Under the pieces are notes generated by a model. The model worked only from the letters and a program-made list of their open reading frames with translations, did not search any database and was not told where the DNA came from. This document shows, one piece after another, positions 24,568-36,289 of a stretch of DNA of 64,000 nucleotides. Both the position numbers and the translations under genes were made by a program. Numbering within the stretch: the first letter of the stretch is position 1; each line of letters opens with the position of its first letter. Source of the DNA: Acarospora socialis (Eukaryota; Ascomycota; Lecanoromycetes; Acarosporales; Acarosporaceae); contig JAMYGW020000009.1 of the NCBI GenBank assembly GCA_025617375.2, forward strand, positions 868,001-932,000. The letters run 5' to 3'.

Positions 24568-26252
24568 TCAATCCCGTCGGACTTTCCCTATTCCCTGCAG
24601 GAAGATCCGCTCATTCCCGTTCCCATTCGCCATCCCTTCTGTCTCTTTTTCCTTCCTCTTCGCCGCCGATCCCTCGACGGCATGAACCCGCATATCCATC
24701 CCGACCCAAAACCTCTCCCCCCTCCAAACCACCGTAACGCCCCCAAGCACCGCCCACGTCCAAACCGGCAGCGCCAACGCCTCCCTCCCCAACCAGGCCA
24801 GCAGCCACTCGCCAAACGGCCTCCTCGCGGCCCCTCGCACCGGCGGTCTCGCGAACGACGGCGTATGCGCATCGACCTCGACCGACGCGGCGGACTGCAA
24901 GATCCGATACACCGACCAATCGACCGCCGCCCACGCTGACACGCTCAGCAGCCAGCAGAGCGCGGACGCGAGGCCGGACTGCGGGATGCCGAGCGCGCGG
25001 TGGAACCAGGGCAGCGAGGAGACGGCGTACGCGCCGGCCGCCGAGCACACGACGCTTTCGGTCCCGGGCTCGACGAGCGTGGCGAGCATGACGGTGAATT
25101 TGCGGACGCGCAGCCAGCGCACGCGGCGGGCGATGTATTCGGACACGCGCATGGCGGCCATGGGTTGGATGGCGAGGTCGCCGAAGAGGAGGGCGTGGTT
25201 GCCCCACGAGGCTGCTTGTTTCCCGCCGGCCTGGTGCTGGTTTGGAGTTTCGCCCGGCACTGCGTTCTTCCAGAGGAGGTCGCCGATCAGGTGGTCTTCG
25301 CAGATGTTGTCGGAGAAGAAGTCGATGCCTGGGGCGCGGTGCGGGTTTGTGGAGGTGAGGTGGTTGAGGTGCGAGCGTCGGAACATGTTGGATTTGCCGA
25401 CGATGCAGGGCGCCACGAGGACGGTGTTGATGGCCGTGTAGAATTTGGCGTGCGAGGAGGAGAGGAAGAGTTCTTCGAGTCGGCCGCCGCCGCGTTGGGT
25501 GATTCTCGCGAGGAGAGATCGCTGCAATGCGGGTTGTTGGATGGCGTAGCTTGCTGTGCTGGTCGAGGCGATGCCCTTGCCGTCGACGTCTACGACTAGC
25601 GGTAGTTGATGGACGAATTTGTATTTTTTGGTAGGTCCGTCGTTCGTGAACCCACAGAGCTTGTCTACCATTCTCCCCGCAACCCCCTTCCCAACCCAGA
25701 CATTGCAATCGATGATCCAAAGTATGTCTCCCCTCGCCTCTCGGTACCCTCTGCTCATATTACGTATTTTGGGGTTGGGTCCCAGATTGTGTTCTCTCCC
25801 ACCACATCCTGACAGATTGGGGTCTTCCTCCTCAACGAAAATCTTCACATCAAACCCCGGAAAGTCCGCCACAAGGCGCTCCAGGATCGAGAGAGCCGGG
25901 TCATCGCGGGATGAGATGCAGAAGTAGATCGTGAGCTTGTCTCGAGGGTACGATTGCCGGAACGTACAGGCCAAACATTCGTAGAGATTAGGTTCAAGAC
26001 CCTTCACCGGTCTCAGGACCGTCACATGTGGGATCTCCGAGGCTGGCAGAGAGATGGAGACAGGGGGCTTTGGAGTGGATGAGTAGTACCGCTGTCTGGA
26101 CGATTGTCAGTGCGGACGTCTATAAGGGTTTCATAATTTGGGTCGGTGTAGGTAGGCTCTTACAGTTGGACGTAGCCTATGGTGCAGACTATCAAGATAA
26201 AGATGTACCATCCCAGGCAGACCGTTGCCGCTACCTGTGCCAGAGTCCACAT
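24568..26252 (-). CDS. gcs: Ceramide glucosyltransferase (GT21)
   Basis: Two exons on the minus strand, 26252-26164 and 26095-24568, with a 68-nt intron, encode 538 residues. The enzyme transfers glucose from UDP-glucose to ceramide to make glucosylceramide in the Golgi/ER membrane. Exon 1 supplies an N-terminal membrane anchor (about residues 10-29). Catalytic blocks follow: VTVLRPVKGLEPNLYECL, SRDDPALSI (first Asp motif), ILWIIDCNVWVG (second), ICEDHLIGDLLW (third) and ARRVRWLRVRK, the (Q/R)XXRW motif. The C-terminal part has two to three hydrophobic stretches that are probably membrane-embedded. The coding sequence is very GC-rich on this strand, which creates long shadow frames. All D,D,D,RXXRW elements are present. 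Confidence 0.93.
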
Positions 26253-27203
26253 TGGGTTATCATGGTTGGTTCGAGTCAGGTATGCCCACTTGAACAATGC
26301 TTTGGCTGATGCATTCCATGGTCCTCGGCCCTACTCCGTATTGCAAGACACGAAAGTGCAGTTGAGGTGTATCTCGAAGATTACATAAGCAAGCATCAGA
26401 GTCTCAGTAATCGCGTGAAGCCTCCCGTTTCATCGTTGCTGCCCTCCTGCTCTTGCATTTCTTGGACTTCCTGAGAGTATTATTGACTACCTCTCTCTAT
26501 TGTATGAGAGAACAAGTTCTCTGGGTCCACCTCTTGAACCCAAAACGATCTCCTCAGTATTGTCAGCTAGGAATCCGTCCTGCTCCGAGTCCTGCTACGG
26601 ACCTTCCTGCTTGACGACCAGGAGTGCTACGATACTGGCCATGGAGTTACGACTCTAGAAGAATGGACCGAATTTTCTCACAATATGGTTACAAATGACC
26701 GACAGCTGATGAGGCAACTTAACACGCTACAATACTCAGAAGTTCGACTTCGATCTCTTGCCCTGCATGGCAGTTTCTTCCCTCCCATCAGGTTATGACA
26801 TCCATGAGGTAATGGAAGCTTCTGATGTCACGCACATGGTGTCGACTACGCCTCACACCTTTTACTCCACATTGTTTCAAAGTTTCATCGTGGGCACTCC
26901 AAGCACTATTATTAACTGCTGTGCCGTGTTTCACGATATGCATGACGCTTTACAGCTTTCAGTTAAACACTGTATACGCCGCAATCTCTAAGCTCTGTTG
27001 TTCTTAAGGGCCCTAGATATAGTGCATGTTGGATGGGTGCTCTTGACGAAGATGACTTCATCCATATTTTCATGCTATTATTCTCTCCTGTCCTTCTCCT
27101 GCCATTATGAGAGGTCTTGCGATGGGTCCATCCAAAAACCTAGCTTGTTGGTAATGCTAGGGTTATACGTTTTGGATAGTCACAGGATTATGAGTTGGAG
27201 CCT

Positions 27204-27297
27204 CTCCCAACCCAACGTTTGCGCCGCAAGTCCAACAGTTGGGCTTGCGGCACAAATGTCAGCTTGGGGATTTGCGGCACAAATGTTGGTTTGGGGG
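27204..27297. repeat. Hairpin-forming repeat cluster built on ttgcggcacaaat
   Basis: A unit of about 25 bp occurs three times: inverted at about 27204-27230, then as two direct copies at 27244-27268 and 27271-27297. The shared core is ttgcggcacaaatgt; the inverted copy reads acgtttgcgccgcaa, differing mostly by C/T or G/A. The inverted copy can pair with either direct copy. The cluster lies about 160 bp upstream of the secreted-protein ATG. It could be a MITE end, or a regulatory duplication. Confidence 0.5.
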
Positions 27298-27341
27298 CCT
27301 TCAAATAGGTTGGTTTTTGAGTTGGTTTTCGTGGCAAATCC

Positions 27342-27454
27342 CCTATTTAATGGGCATCTGCAGTAGAGAGTTTCCTTCTCTTCTCTTTCCCCTTTGTGTT
27401 CGATAGATCTCCCGCCTAGGCCCCATAGGTCTTTCATTTGATCCTACCCTCCAA
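27342..27454 (+). promoter_or_regulatory. Probable core promoter of the 27456 gene
   Basis: An AT-rich TATA-like cctatttaatggg at about 27342-27354 is followed by a long CT-rich leader (27369-27454) that ends at the ATG. Confidence 0.4.
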
Positions 27455-27455
27455 C

Positions 27456-30400
27456 ATGCGGCAATTTGCTTTAGCAGCTTCCGTGCTGTTGAGTACCATC
27501 TCCTTTGTTCATGGGAACGTCCCCAGTGCTGGCGCTTGTGGGCCTACTAGTGTTGCAAATGTTCCTGGTAAGCTTCCATTGCCTTGTTACTCAGCTAAAG
27601 GAAACAGTCGCTGAATAACATAAATTTTAGGATGCTGGGGTCAACCGGTAACTGACGCCAACATGGAGATCAACAATTCAGTATTGATGTGAACTAGGGC
27701 TGCGTGTATGTTATTGCAAGCAATCTGGGGCCAGCCGCAGCTTGCAAATATAACTACTGCAGTACGTTACTACCTTTTCCTGATGCTATGCATAGCTGAC
27801 TTGTTGGAACAGACTGTGGAGGCACCCCCGTGCCGCTGCTTCCTCAGACTCTTTCAGGCACAACAACGATTGGATGTGCTGCATATACTACACAGCCATC
27901 TGTAGGCAACTGCCCCACGGCGGCTCCGGTAGTTCCGGCTCCAGGTCCTGCTGGTTCGAGCTCGCCTACTTCGCCTACTTCTTCGCCTTCAGATCCCATG
28001 CCTCCCGCGCCTTTACCCATAGGGGCGACTGTGGTTACTGGAACTATAAGTGGGAAGACGATAACAGAGACATACGAACCAACAACCTACACCCAATTCG
28101 CTACAGTTACAGCTATCATCACCACTACAATTGTCAATGCACAACGGAGCCCTGCCACGATTGTGGTTGGTCCATCTGGAGTGGCTTGGACACCCTACCA
28201 CCCAGTATCAGGAGTCCCGAATGTTCACCCTCCATCAGTCTTACCCGGTGCTCCGCGCGGAACTCAGGCCGATGCAAAACCTTCTCCCACTTCAAACGTG
28301 CCATTGCCATCTGGAGGAACAATAGTAATTGCTACACTTGGCTCGTCCGTCCTTACTGAGACTTTCGTTCCTGTCACTATCCCAAGCTACGCTTCTTTGG
28401 CATCGACGATCACCACGACGACCTTCGGTGCTCAAAGCAGCCCTGTCACATTCTTGATTGGTCCCGGTGGCATTAAATGGACACCCATTAATCTACCCTC
28501 TGGAGTTCCTGGGGTTCCTCCGCCTTCAGTACTTCCCCCAGGGCCTAAAGCATCTGCAAATAAGCAATCGAGCTTCACATCGGTGGGTAGTACGGATAGC
28601 CCGAATTCACCAAGCATTACTCCACCCACTACTAAACCAACAGAAGCCCCACCACACGGCATACCTTCTACGAATTACGTCTCAATCACAGACGCCTTTG
28701 ATAAAACAGCCCAATCGGAAACGACCCTTGTTGTTGGAGGTGTAACAGAATACTGGTCAAAAGCGACCTTTGCTGATCTGAGTACTATTACAGCCCCGCG
28801 GACAGTAACAACGTCGCTAGTCCAAACCAACAAGGACGGCAGCAAGTCTACAGTTTCTGCCGCAGTCATTATTGTTGGGCCTGGCGGTCGCTGGTAAGAA
28901 ACCCTGTTGTGGAGATCCCTCCTTGCATTGGTCATGATATTGAGACTGACACCATTGAATAGGTGGAACGGAGGCACTGGTGGTTTGGGACTCCACGGCC
29001 CTTCGTGTATTTGGCTTTCTGCCCGCCAGGGGGTGGTGGAGGTGGCGCCGGTTCTGGTACTAACCCGAATAACCCCAATAGCCCGGGTAGCCCGCAGAAA
29101 CCCAGTAACAACGACAACGACAACAATAAGTCCACAGACAACCCAAAGCCATCCAGTACAGAAAGATCGAGGGTTACTAGTTCTACAAAATCATCTTCAT
29201 CCTCGTCATCCTGCGGTGCAAGGACTATCGCATCAGATTGCTCGGTTCTTTGTTCCACGCCAACCGGCGTCAGCACTCAAACTTGCTCTACAAGCTGTTA
29301 CTCTACTATCACTGCCTGCAGTGCTACAGGCACGACAGTTACCTCCACTGCCAGTGCCTGCAAACCACTAAAAGGCTGGTCCAAGGTAGTTGATGGAGAA
29401 GACGCTTCGATAAACCGGCCCCCAGGCACGGCGGGTATAGCTCATCCTGGAGGTCCATCTAGTCCTACGTTGCCCGCCAAATCCACTGGTCTGATAACCA
29501 ATGCTGGTTCTACGAGAGTAGCAACGCGTGCCACAGTTACCTCATCAACCACTTCCACCCCTAGGTGTATGGCAGACGGCAATCCGCGGTACAGTCCGGC
29601 AAGTTGGTGTGACTGTGGATCAAGCTCTATCTACCCAACTCTGTCCGCTAAGTCTGGCGCTACTTCAGCGAACTGCGCATATTCTACACTACCTGCATCA
29701 ACAATCAAGCCAACCAGTACTGGCCCTGCGCCAACAAATATACCTGGTCAAGGCGGAGTTCCTGGTTGTGCTGCGATTGTCTCAGCTTCTGGGACGTCGG
29801 CCTACTGCAACTGTGGTGGAACACCAGCCCCATTACTCAGTCCCACTTCCACAGGAGTACTCAATTGTCACTATACCATCCAACCAACCAGCGCCTACAA
29901 CCCAAAAGTTCCACCACCATCGTCAGCTGCACCACCACCGCCGCCGTACGCAACTGGAAAGTGCAATGTTCATATCTGGCAAGGCCTCGGACCGCAGCCG
30001 ACGGACCCCCAGGTTGTCATCTTTGTCAACATTACTGATGCCAATGGCACTGTTATCGGTTCTGGCTCCGATAAACGTAATTGGGGCCAGACGTTGTCGG
30101 TTGAAAGCAAGCTGGGAGACCCAATGAAAGTAACGCCACAGACAGGCGTCAAGAACAAGAGACGTTCGGCTAAGGGATCTCTTGGTAAAAGGGCGGCGGG
30201 CGTTCCTCAAGGAACTCGACCCTTATTTGAGAAAGGTCCGGTGGACTTCGCAATTGGTGGACAATCATGGGACACTACCTCCTCTCAATGCTCGGTTGGT
30301 GCTTGGGACAATGGCAATGCAAAGGACTTCTTCGGCGCTCTGTTTTTTGGTGACAATCCATTCCCCGTAAGTTAGACTTTTGTCGACTCAATATCTTGGA

Positions 30401-31401
30401 TTTCGGTACTGATGATCTATGCTTCACAGAATCGCCAAATAGATTGCAAATTCGACTGTCTGGGACACAGCAAGAAGCGAGCAGTTGCCAAACAGTTCGG
30501 ACATTCCCTCGAAAGTGGCAGAGTTTCCAGGCGACACGTTCTTGTCAAGGATCCATCCCAAACTATTGGTGACGTTCCATCGCCAGTCGATGAGCACTTG
30601 TTCGATGTGCGCGCACTGACAGACCATGGCCCAGCATGGCAGAAGTACGCGCCGAGTGGCGCGAGATATTATGCAGCGTGGCAAGCTAAGACTGGGGATG
30701 ACGCAGTGTATCCATGCAATTTTGAGGACGTCTTTGACATCGACCCCATCACCCGTTGCAGGCCTGCGGTGGTAATCCGGGATACTTTGGAGAAGAACGG
30801 CATCATACCTGACAAAGAGTACTACTCCATCACAGCTACAGGACCCAAGGACGGCAAGGACCCCATCGCGCAATTCATTAACACCATCAGTGCCAGCCGG
30901 GGTGCCTTCCTCGCATTCGATAACAACAGGGGTGCTTTGCCCAAAGACAAAAATGATCCTAAGTGGGATAAGAATTGGCCTGAGGGCCGAGACCCCGTCC
31001 CATATCAGTTCTCCACAGTGGCGTGGTGGATGTGGCAGAAGACAGTGCTGCGAGCCAACGAAGACAAAAAGAGAGAGAACCCTTCTCACGTGAACTACGA
31101 GTACTCGGACATCAAGTCCTTCTGGCGGCGTGAGATCAGCAACGCTGATACCATCTCCATCCTCGATGAAGCCTTCAAGGGGAAAAGTCCTGCATCGACG
31201 CTGGAATGGACTCCCGAGGACACGAATCAGGATACCAACGCCTTTTGGGCGCTTCTTGGTTCGCCGAATGGGAATGGTATCCAGTATTTCCTTACTGACA
31301 ACAAGATCGCCTTGAAAGGGAAGGGAATCAAAAGCATCAAAGCTACGACTTTCGTGATCGACGACTTGATGTCTTACACCATGTGGGCGACATTGGGTTG
31401 A
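27456..31401 (+). CDS. Large secreted repeat-bearing surface-type protein, seven exons
   Basis: Exons 27456-27567, 27631-27647, 27698-27761, 27813-28893, 28963-28979, 29030-30366 and 30430-31401 give 1199 residues; exons 2 and 5 are 17-nt microexons. A signal peptide (MRQFALAASVLLSTISFVHG) leads into a Cys module ending YCNCGGTPVPLLP. Next are two clear tandem repeats of about 75 residues (roughly 134-209 and 233-305: TxTETxxPxT...SPxTxxxGPxG..WTP) and a third degenerate one, each ending in VGPGG-type turns. Then come a Gly-rich hinge, a Cys-rich Ser/Thr stretch, and two more Cys modules (WCDCGSSS, YCNCGGTPAPLLSP). A Pro-rich linker leads to a domain starting CNVHIWQGLGPQP, with dibasic sites (KNKRRSAKG, GKRAAG). 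The last 320 residues form a Trp/Asp-rich domain I do not recognise. No GPI signal or catalytic signature is evident. A cell-wall or adhesin role is inference. Confidence 0.78.
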
Positions 31402-32321
31402 TTGTGGTCAATTGGAGTCGGTGAAAGCGGTCTAAAACAGACGGGGGCTCTTCCAAACACTTTTCGGCTTTTATACTATGGTACACATCTATATATTGTT
31501 TCATGCCTCCTTCATTTAAGACTCATCTACTTATGTATGGTTGCATAGTAGAGTATTATGGATACCGGTCTCCAGAAGGTCTTCCACTCATTATGGTTTC
31601 AGGTCGTAAATGAATGCCGTGTGGCTCTTCAGGATGTATGAAGTGCTCCTCAGATTCATCAAAGGACATCCATAAGTATCCATACTTCATAGCATACAAC
31701 ATAATATGAAGACCTCCATGTAAAACAGAAAGCTTTGCCAAAGAATCTATGCCTCAGTACTTTCCAGTCTCGTGCTGTATTGGAGTGCTCCATTATGAAA
31801 TGATTGGCATTCATTTACGACCTAGAACTATAAGATGCATCAGGAAGCGGCAGGGAAGTTAGCTGAGCTTAATGTTATAACTTTGGCAGAGCCTAGTTCG
31901 CGTTTATATGCCTAAGGAAGTACTCGCAGATAAGATTTGGGATATCATCGATTGCATAGAGTGTTCATCCTCAGAACTCTTACTGTTTCTCACACTTTGA
32001 GTACGAGGAGCTTGTCGCTGCTCCCAACAAAAACACCATAGTCACCAAGATTTCAATTTAGTTAACCTACACGTTACGCCACACGCCGTCAGTAAGGGTC
32101 CTACCTAGTCAATCATAGCGTGTTGGATTAGCATGTGCTTTAAAGATCCGAGCGTTTCAACACGCTCCGCCTTCATATCGAACATTGAATGCTGCCAAAC
32201 CGTGAGCCGGCAAAGCAAATCATGAGGGATGAGAATAGGTCGACAATCTAAACAAGACGTTAACAGAGGCTACGGACATCTCGAATGTAGAACCGAGGAC
32301 TGTATGGTGCCTTGGCTGGAG
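31402..32321. other. Intergenic
   Basis: It contains MITE copy 2 (31594-31830); otherwise nothing seen. Confidence 0.6.
31594..31830. mobile_element. 237-bp MITE, TA target duplication, copy 2
   Basis: TA-flanked. The left end is tggtttc plus aggtcgtaaatgaatgcc, and the right end is ggcattcatttacgacc plus tagaacta, so the inverted repeats match at about 22 of 25 positions. The internal gaagtgctcc and ggagtgctcc also pair. It has no coding capacity and would depend on a transposase elsewhere. Confidence 0.78.
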
Positions 32322-33167
32322 CTATGTATCGTCTTGGTCACCAAGAGTCTCCTCCAGCAACTCGTTGTATTCTGTCCGCTTCTGAGCCCTCTCCGGGTCC
32401 TGCGAGACAACAATCTGCATTGCGCGCTTGAGTGGGCAGCGAAATACACATGCTTCGCCCAAGTCACCAGCATCGCTGCAGTCATATCCCATAACTTCTC
32501 CACCTTCCCTGCAGTTGTACTTCTTTGCAACATCCTCATTCTTCCACACGAGCAGTACCCCACGCTCCTGCCACCCCGCATCAAGGACAATGAAGACAGT
32601 GAAAAAGGTCTCTCGCAGCTTGAACGCTCCCACTCGTGGTGTCCTGTTCGGGCGAACTGCCCACGGAGGAGGCTTGTCCTCGATATCCTTCTCCAGACTC
32701 TGCAGCTTCTCACAAAGGACGTGATGAAAGCGCAGAATCTGGTCCAATCCCTCGACGGGCGGCGTAAACCGCATGAACTTCCCGAAGAAACTCCCATCCG
32801 ACACATCCTTGTCTTCTGCTCGATGCGGGAACCATTCCCGGTAGACCTGGTTCCATAGATCACGGTGGTCTGAAGACATCAGCCCAGCATTGCCATAAAT
32901 GGCACAGTCCTTCCAACAAAACGCGCGGCAGTCGTCGGGATTGAGCTGGGAGAGTCGCCGCCGGACGTTTTGGTTCCCGTAGTCGCGGAAGTCAAGCCAG
33001 CGTTCGGCGTCGGTGGAGCTGGGGTGGATGTAGAGTGGGATGTAAAAGGCAGTGCGCAGGGGATCATGGTGGGCTTCTTCGGCACATCCGCGGAGGTGGG
33101 AGGGGCTGCTGTACTCGGGGTTACCACTGACGGGTGGGCCCATTTGCTTCCAGATTGTTCGGGGCAT
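32322..33167 (-). CDS. Uncharacterised fungal protein, intronless
   Basis: An uninterrupted 281-residue frame with balanced composition and normal codon use. It contains segments such as DPLRTAFYIPLYIHPSSTDAERWLDFRDYG, written here only as DPLRTAFYIPLYIHPS and ERWLDFRDYG, then LWNQVYREWFPHRAEDKD and ETFFTVFIVLDAGWQERGVL. No signal peptide, membrane segment or motif that I can assign. Cys residues are spread along the protein, with a Cys pair near the C-terminus (GYDCSDAG, CVFRCPLKRAM). It is flanked by long gene-poor stretches on both sides. A real gene is likely, but a function is not inferable. Confidence 0.6.
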   Translation of the reverse strand: MPRTIWKQMGPPVSGNPEYSSPSHLRGCAEEAHHDPLRTAFYIPLYIHPSSTDAERWLDFRDYGNQNVRRRLSQLNPDDCRAFCWKDCAIYGNAGLMSSDHRDLWNQVYREWFPHRAEDKDVSDGSFFGKFMRFTPPVEGLDQILRFHHVLCEKLQSLEKDIEDKPPPWAVRPNRTPRVGAFKLRETFFTVFIVLDAGWQERGVLLVWKNEDVAKKYNCREGGEVMGYDCSDAGDLGEACVFRCPLKRAMQIVVSQDPERAQKRTEYNELLEETLGDQDDT

Positions 33168-34286
33168 GGTGCTTGGAGAGGGGAGTAGATCTGTCGTGAG
33201 GCCAGCTAGTGGCTGAAGTGGCAGCTAACAACCTTTTCGTTCGAAGGTCAAATACCAGCAGTAATAGAGAAGGTGCTGTAGCAAGGCAGGGTGACTGAAC
33301 AGCGGCGCTGAAGGCCAGCTGTCAGCTTTGTACCTTATCAGGCAGCCATGTTGTATCTTACAAAAGCAAAGACTAGGGTTGTAACTTACTGATCCAAACA
33401 GCACTAAGAGCGGATTTGGTTAATCCTGCGATTTTATGTAAGCCCCCTTTCAGGGTCCAAGCTTCATACATGCTACCTAAGGTACTCTTCCATCATGTCT
33501 TACTTTACAGGCGTCGGAGACTCTCGTGCATCTGGAGAACCTTCCACAGACTCACTTCACTTTGCTATCCGAACAGAGGAGCATCGAGGAGAAGCTTTAG
33601 GAGAACCGAGTTCTTGTCTAATGGCCATCTTCACACTGCTCCCTTATCGCATATGGGTCAATGACTCTCCACCATAAAGCCAAAGGAGTCTACACAGCCA
33701 CGGTTGCCTCAAGGGCTTCGATTATTCTTAGAGGAAGTTACTCTCAAAGCTATCGTGTACTAGGTATTGCAATAGACAATATCTCAAACTCACCAATGCA
33801 GAAGAATTTGGGCAAAGAAACTTGCGTCCTGGCGAGCACCCTGACATTGGCTCTTCCAAAACCATAACCATTTACAGATACAGTATGTACGACATCTGAG
33901 ACTGAGTAAGCTTACCAGTGTGGAGGTTATCATCCATAGAGGTGAATGGCGTTATCACGAATGGCTTATCTTGCTAGCTTTACTTGACTCATTACCTCTT
34001 TGTCTGATATTCTGCGTTATCGCCCTTGATAGATTTGCGCCGCTTTCGTGTCCTTAGAAACGGTGCGCTATGACCAACTATTCACTTCAGAACAACGACG
34101 GGATGGTTCTCGTCCCCGAATGTCTTTGTTTTTCGTTTTACAAAGGACTTCTAACCTGTGGATGTACGGTATGAACTTGCTGTCATCCCCATAATCCCAC
34201 CTCAGGTAATCGATCTGAATTCTTTCTTCAGCATATTGCGTAGATCTCTTAGGGCGTGCAGTTTGCTTCCTTGAGTGTTACGTTCA
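33168..34286. other. Intergenic
   Basis: No gene, RNA or repeat recognised. Confidence 0.55.
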
Positions 34287-36289
34287 ATGCTTGTCCCATA
34301 TGTGGTCCTGACTTGCCTACTTTTGTGCTTTAGCTATCCCAGTATCAAACCAGGTCGGTTATGACACAGTCTTCAGAGACAGCCTTGTTGAGAGCCCTCC
34401 CGTGCAGGCCACAGTTACTGATTAGATTACAGGACCGGGCATACTCACATACCCTAGTCTGCTTGATATAACAGTGGACCAACTTTCTGCTTACCTAGAG
34501 AAAGGTGCATTTACCAGTGTTGACTTGGTTGCTGTACGTTATATCTGATGTACCGCTTGGCGTGCTATACTCTGATACTGTTAGGTTTATCTCAAACGGA
34601 TTGCGGAGGTAAACCCGGTGCTTAGAGCGGTGGCAGAAATCAACCCAGATGCTTTGTCGATTGCTCAATCCCTTGATGAAGAACGGATTGCTGGCAGACT
34701 TCGGGGGTATGTCGCAAGAGCGTTCGGTGATCACTGAGCAGTGTTGACGGATGTAGGCCTCTTCATGGCATTCCCGTCCTTCTCAAAGATAACATTGCTA
34801 CCACGGACGGAATGAACAACACTGGTACGCCTGATAGCCACAAGCCACATAGGCAGGGTCATTACTAACTTACGCAGCTGGATCATATTGCTTATTGGGA
34901 GCCACCGTGCCTCGGGATTCCACGGTAGCAAGTAAGCTAAGGGCTGCCGGGGCTATCCTCTTAGGCAAAACGACTATGAGCCAATGGGCTGAGTGTCGTT
35001 CTAAAGACGCAGCGAAGGGTTGGTCAGCTTATGGTGGACAAGGCAGCGCTGCTTATTTCCCCATGCAAGATCCGAGCGGGAGCTCCAGTGGTAGCGGAAT
35101 TGCGGCGTCCATTGGCATGGCATTAGCAGCTTTGGGAACTGAGGTGAGTCCGCTCATTCACAGCACTCTTAATCAAAGACACTGACCCGACGCCAAAGAC
35201 GGGCGGCAGCATTATCCTACCAAGCTCTGTTAGTAACCTAGTAGGAATCAAACCCACGGTTGGCCTAACTTCTCGGTCTTTGGTCATCCCTTTCTCGCAT
35301 CGACAGGACACCGTCGGGCCAATGGCCGGTACCGTCAAGGATGCTGCCTACATACTGTCTGCGATTGCGGGCAAGGACTCTTATGATAATTACACCTCCT
35401 CACAACCCTTTTCAGTCCCACCGGACTATGTCAAGGCCTGCCGAATGTCAGGATTACGGGGTGCCCGCATAGGCATACCCAGGAACGGCTACGCTGGCTT
35501 CTTAAACGACACAGATCACGCGGTTGCGGTGGCTTTTGATGCAGCCATTGGTGTGCTCAAGTCGGCAGGGGCCACCATCGTGGACAATGCAAACTTCGGT
35601 ATCTTCGATGTTGACGCGATTATGGGTAACAGCAGTATCGTGCTTGATACTGATTTCGTTTCTAACCTAGCTGAGTATCTCTCACTACTCGCGAGAAACC
35701 CTCACGACGTTCATGATCTTCAAGATGTCATGAAATGCACGAGAGCCGATCCTCGCGAAGGGTATCCTGATCCAGACACTCTCATCTGGGACAGAGCCCT
35801 TGCCCGTAATCTCACGAATACGTCACCCGAAGCGTGGTCAGCTTACCAATCGGATTTGTTCCTCGGAGGCGAAGGCGGTGTTTTGGGTGCTCTGGCGAAG
35901 TACGAGCTTGACGCACTCATTATGCCGAGCTTTGCTTCTTACCTACTTCCTGGACTTGCTGGCCTGCCTGTCATAACTGTGCCGCTCGGCTCGTATCCGT
36001 CCAATACGCCGATTGTAAAGTCCGAGAAAGGCAATCTTGTGAAGATTGCTCCAAACATTCCGTATGATTCCCGTGACTTGAGATTGAGGAAGTGGCATGC
36101 TGACGAGCTCATAGGTTTGGCATCAGCTTCCTGGGACCACACTGGAGCGAGGATAAGCTGATCTCGTTCGCATACGCTTTCGAGCAACGAACGATGGTCA
36201 GGAGACGGATCAAGCCATACATCGTCCCTTCCACAGAGTTGAAGCGATCACGGAGGACGGTTAGAAGTTCTGGGAGAATATTTAGATGA
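34287..36289 (+). CDS. Secreted amidase-signature hydrolase
   Basis: Seven exons: 34287-34353, 34433-34533, 34585-34706, 34757-34824, 34878-35143, 35199-36061 and 36115-36289, with introns of 50-79 nt, encoding 553 residues. It belongs to the Ser-Ser-Lys amidase family, which hydrolyses amides to acid plus ammonia. The proposed start gives a signal peptide (MLVPYVVLTCLLLCFS), then PSLLDITVDQLSAYLEKG. Catalytic elements: PLHGIPVLLKDNI (Lys near 107), DPSGSSSGSGIAAS (cis-Ser near 188) and TGGSIILPS (nucleophile Ser near 212). The end APNIPFGISFLGPHWSED appears only after removing the last intron (gtatga...ctcatag); unspliced, the frame runs out early at 36161 and looks like a frameshift. Two potential N-glycosylation sites (NDT, NTS) fit secretion. 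Substrate unknown. Confidence 0.85.

Larger units (their letters stand above)
26253..27455. other. Intergenic between divergent genes
   Basis: It contains the hairpin repeat cluster (27204-27297) and the promoter of the secreted-protein gene. No other gene supported. Confidence 0.6.

Noticed and set aside
24611-25720. Long minus-strand alternative frame within the glucosyltransferase gene
   Set aside because: Extreme Arg/Pro/His bias; a GC-rich shadow of the GT21 frame.
36062-36161. Apparent frameshift at the end of the amidase gene
   Set aside because: A normal 53-nt intron (gtatga...gctgacg...catag) restores the conserved FGISFLGPHWSED end, so the gene is intact.
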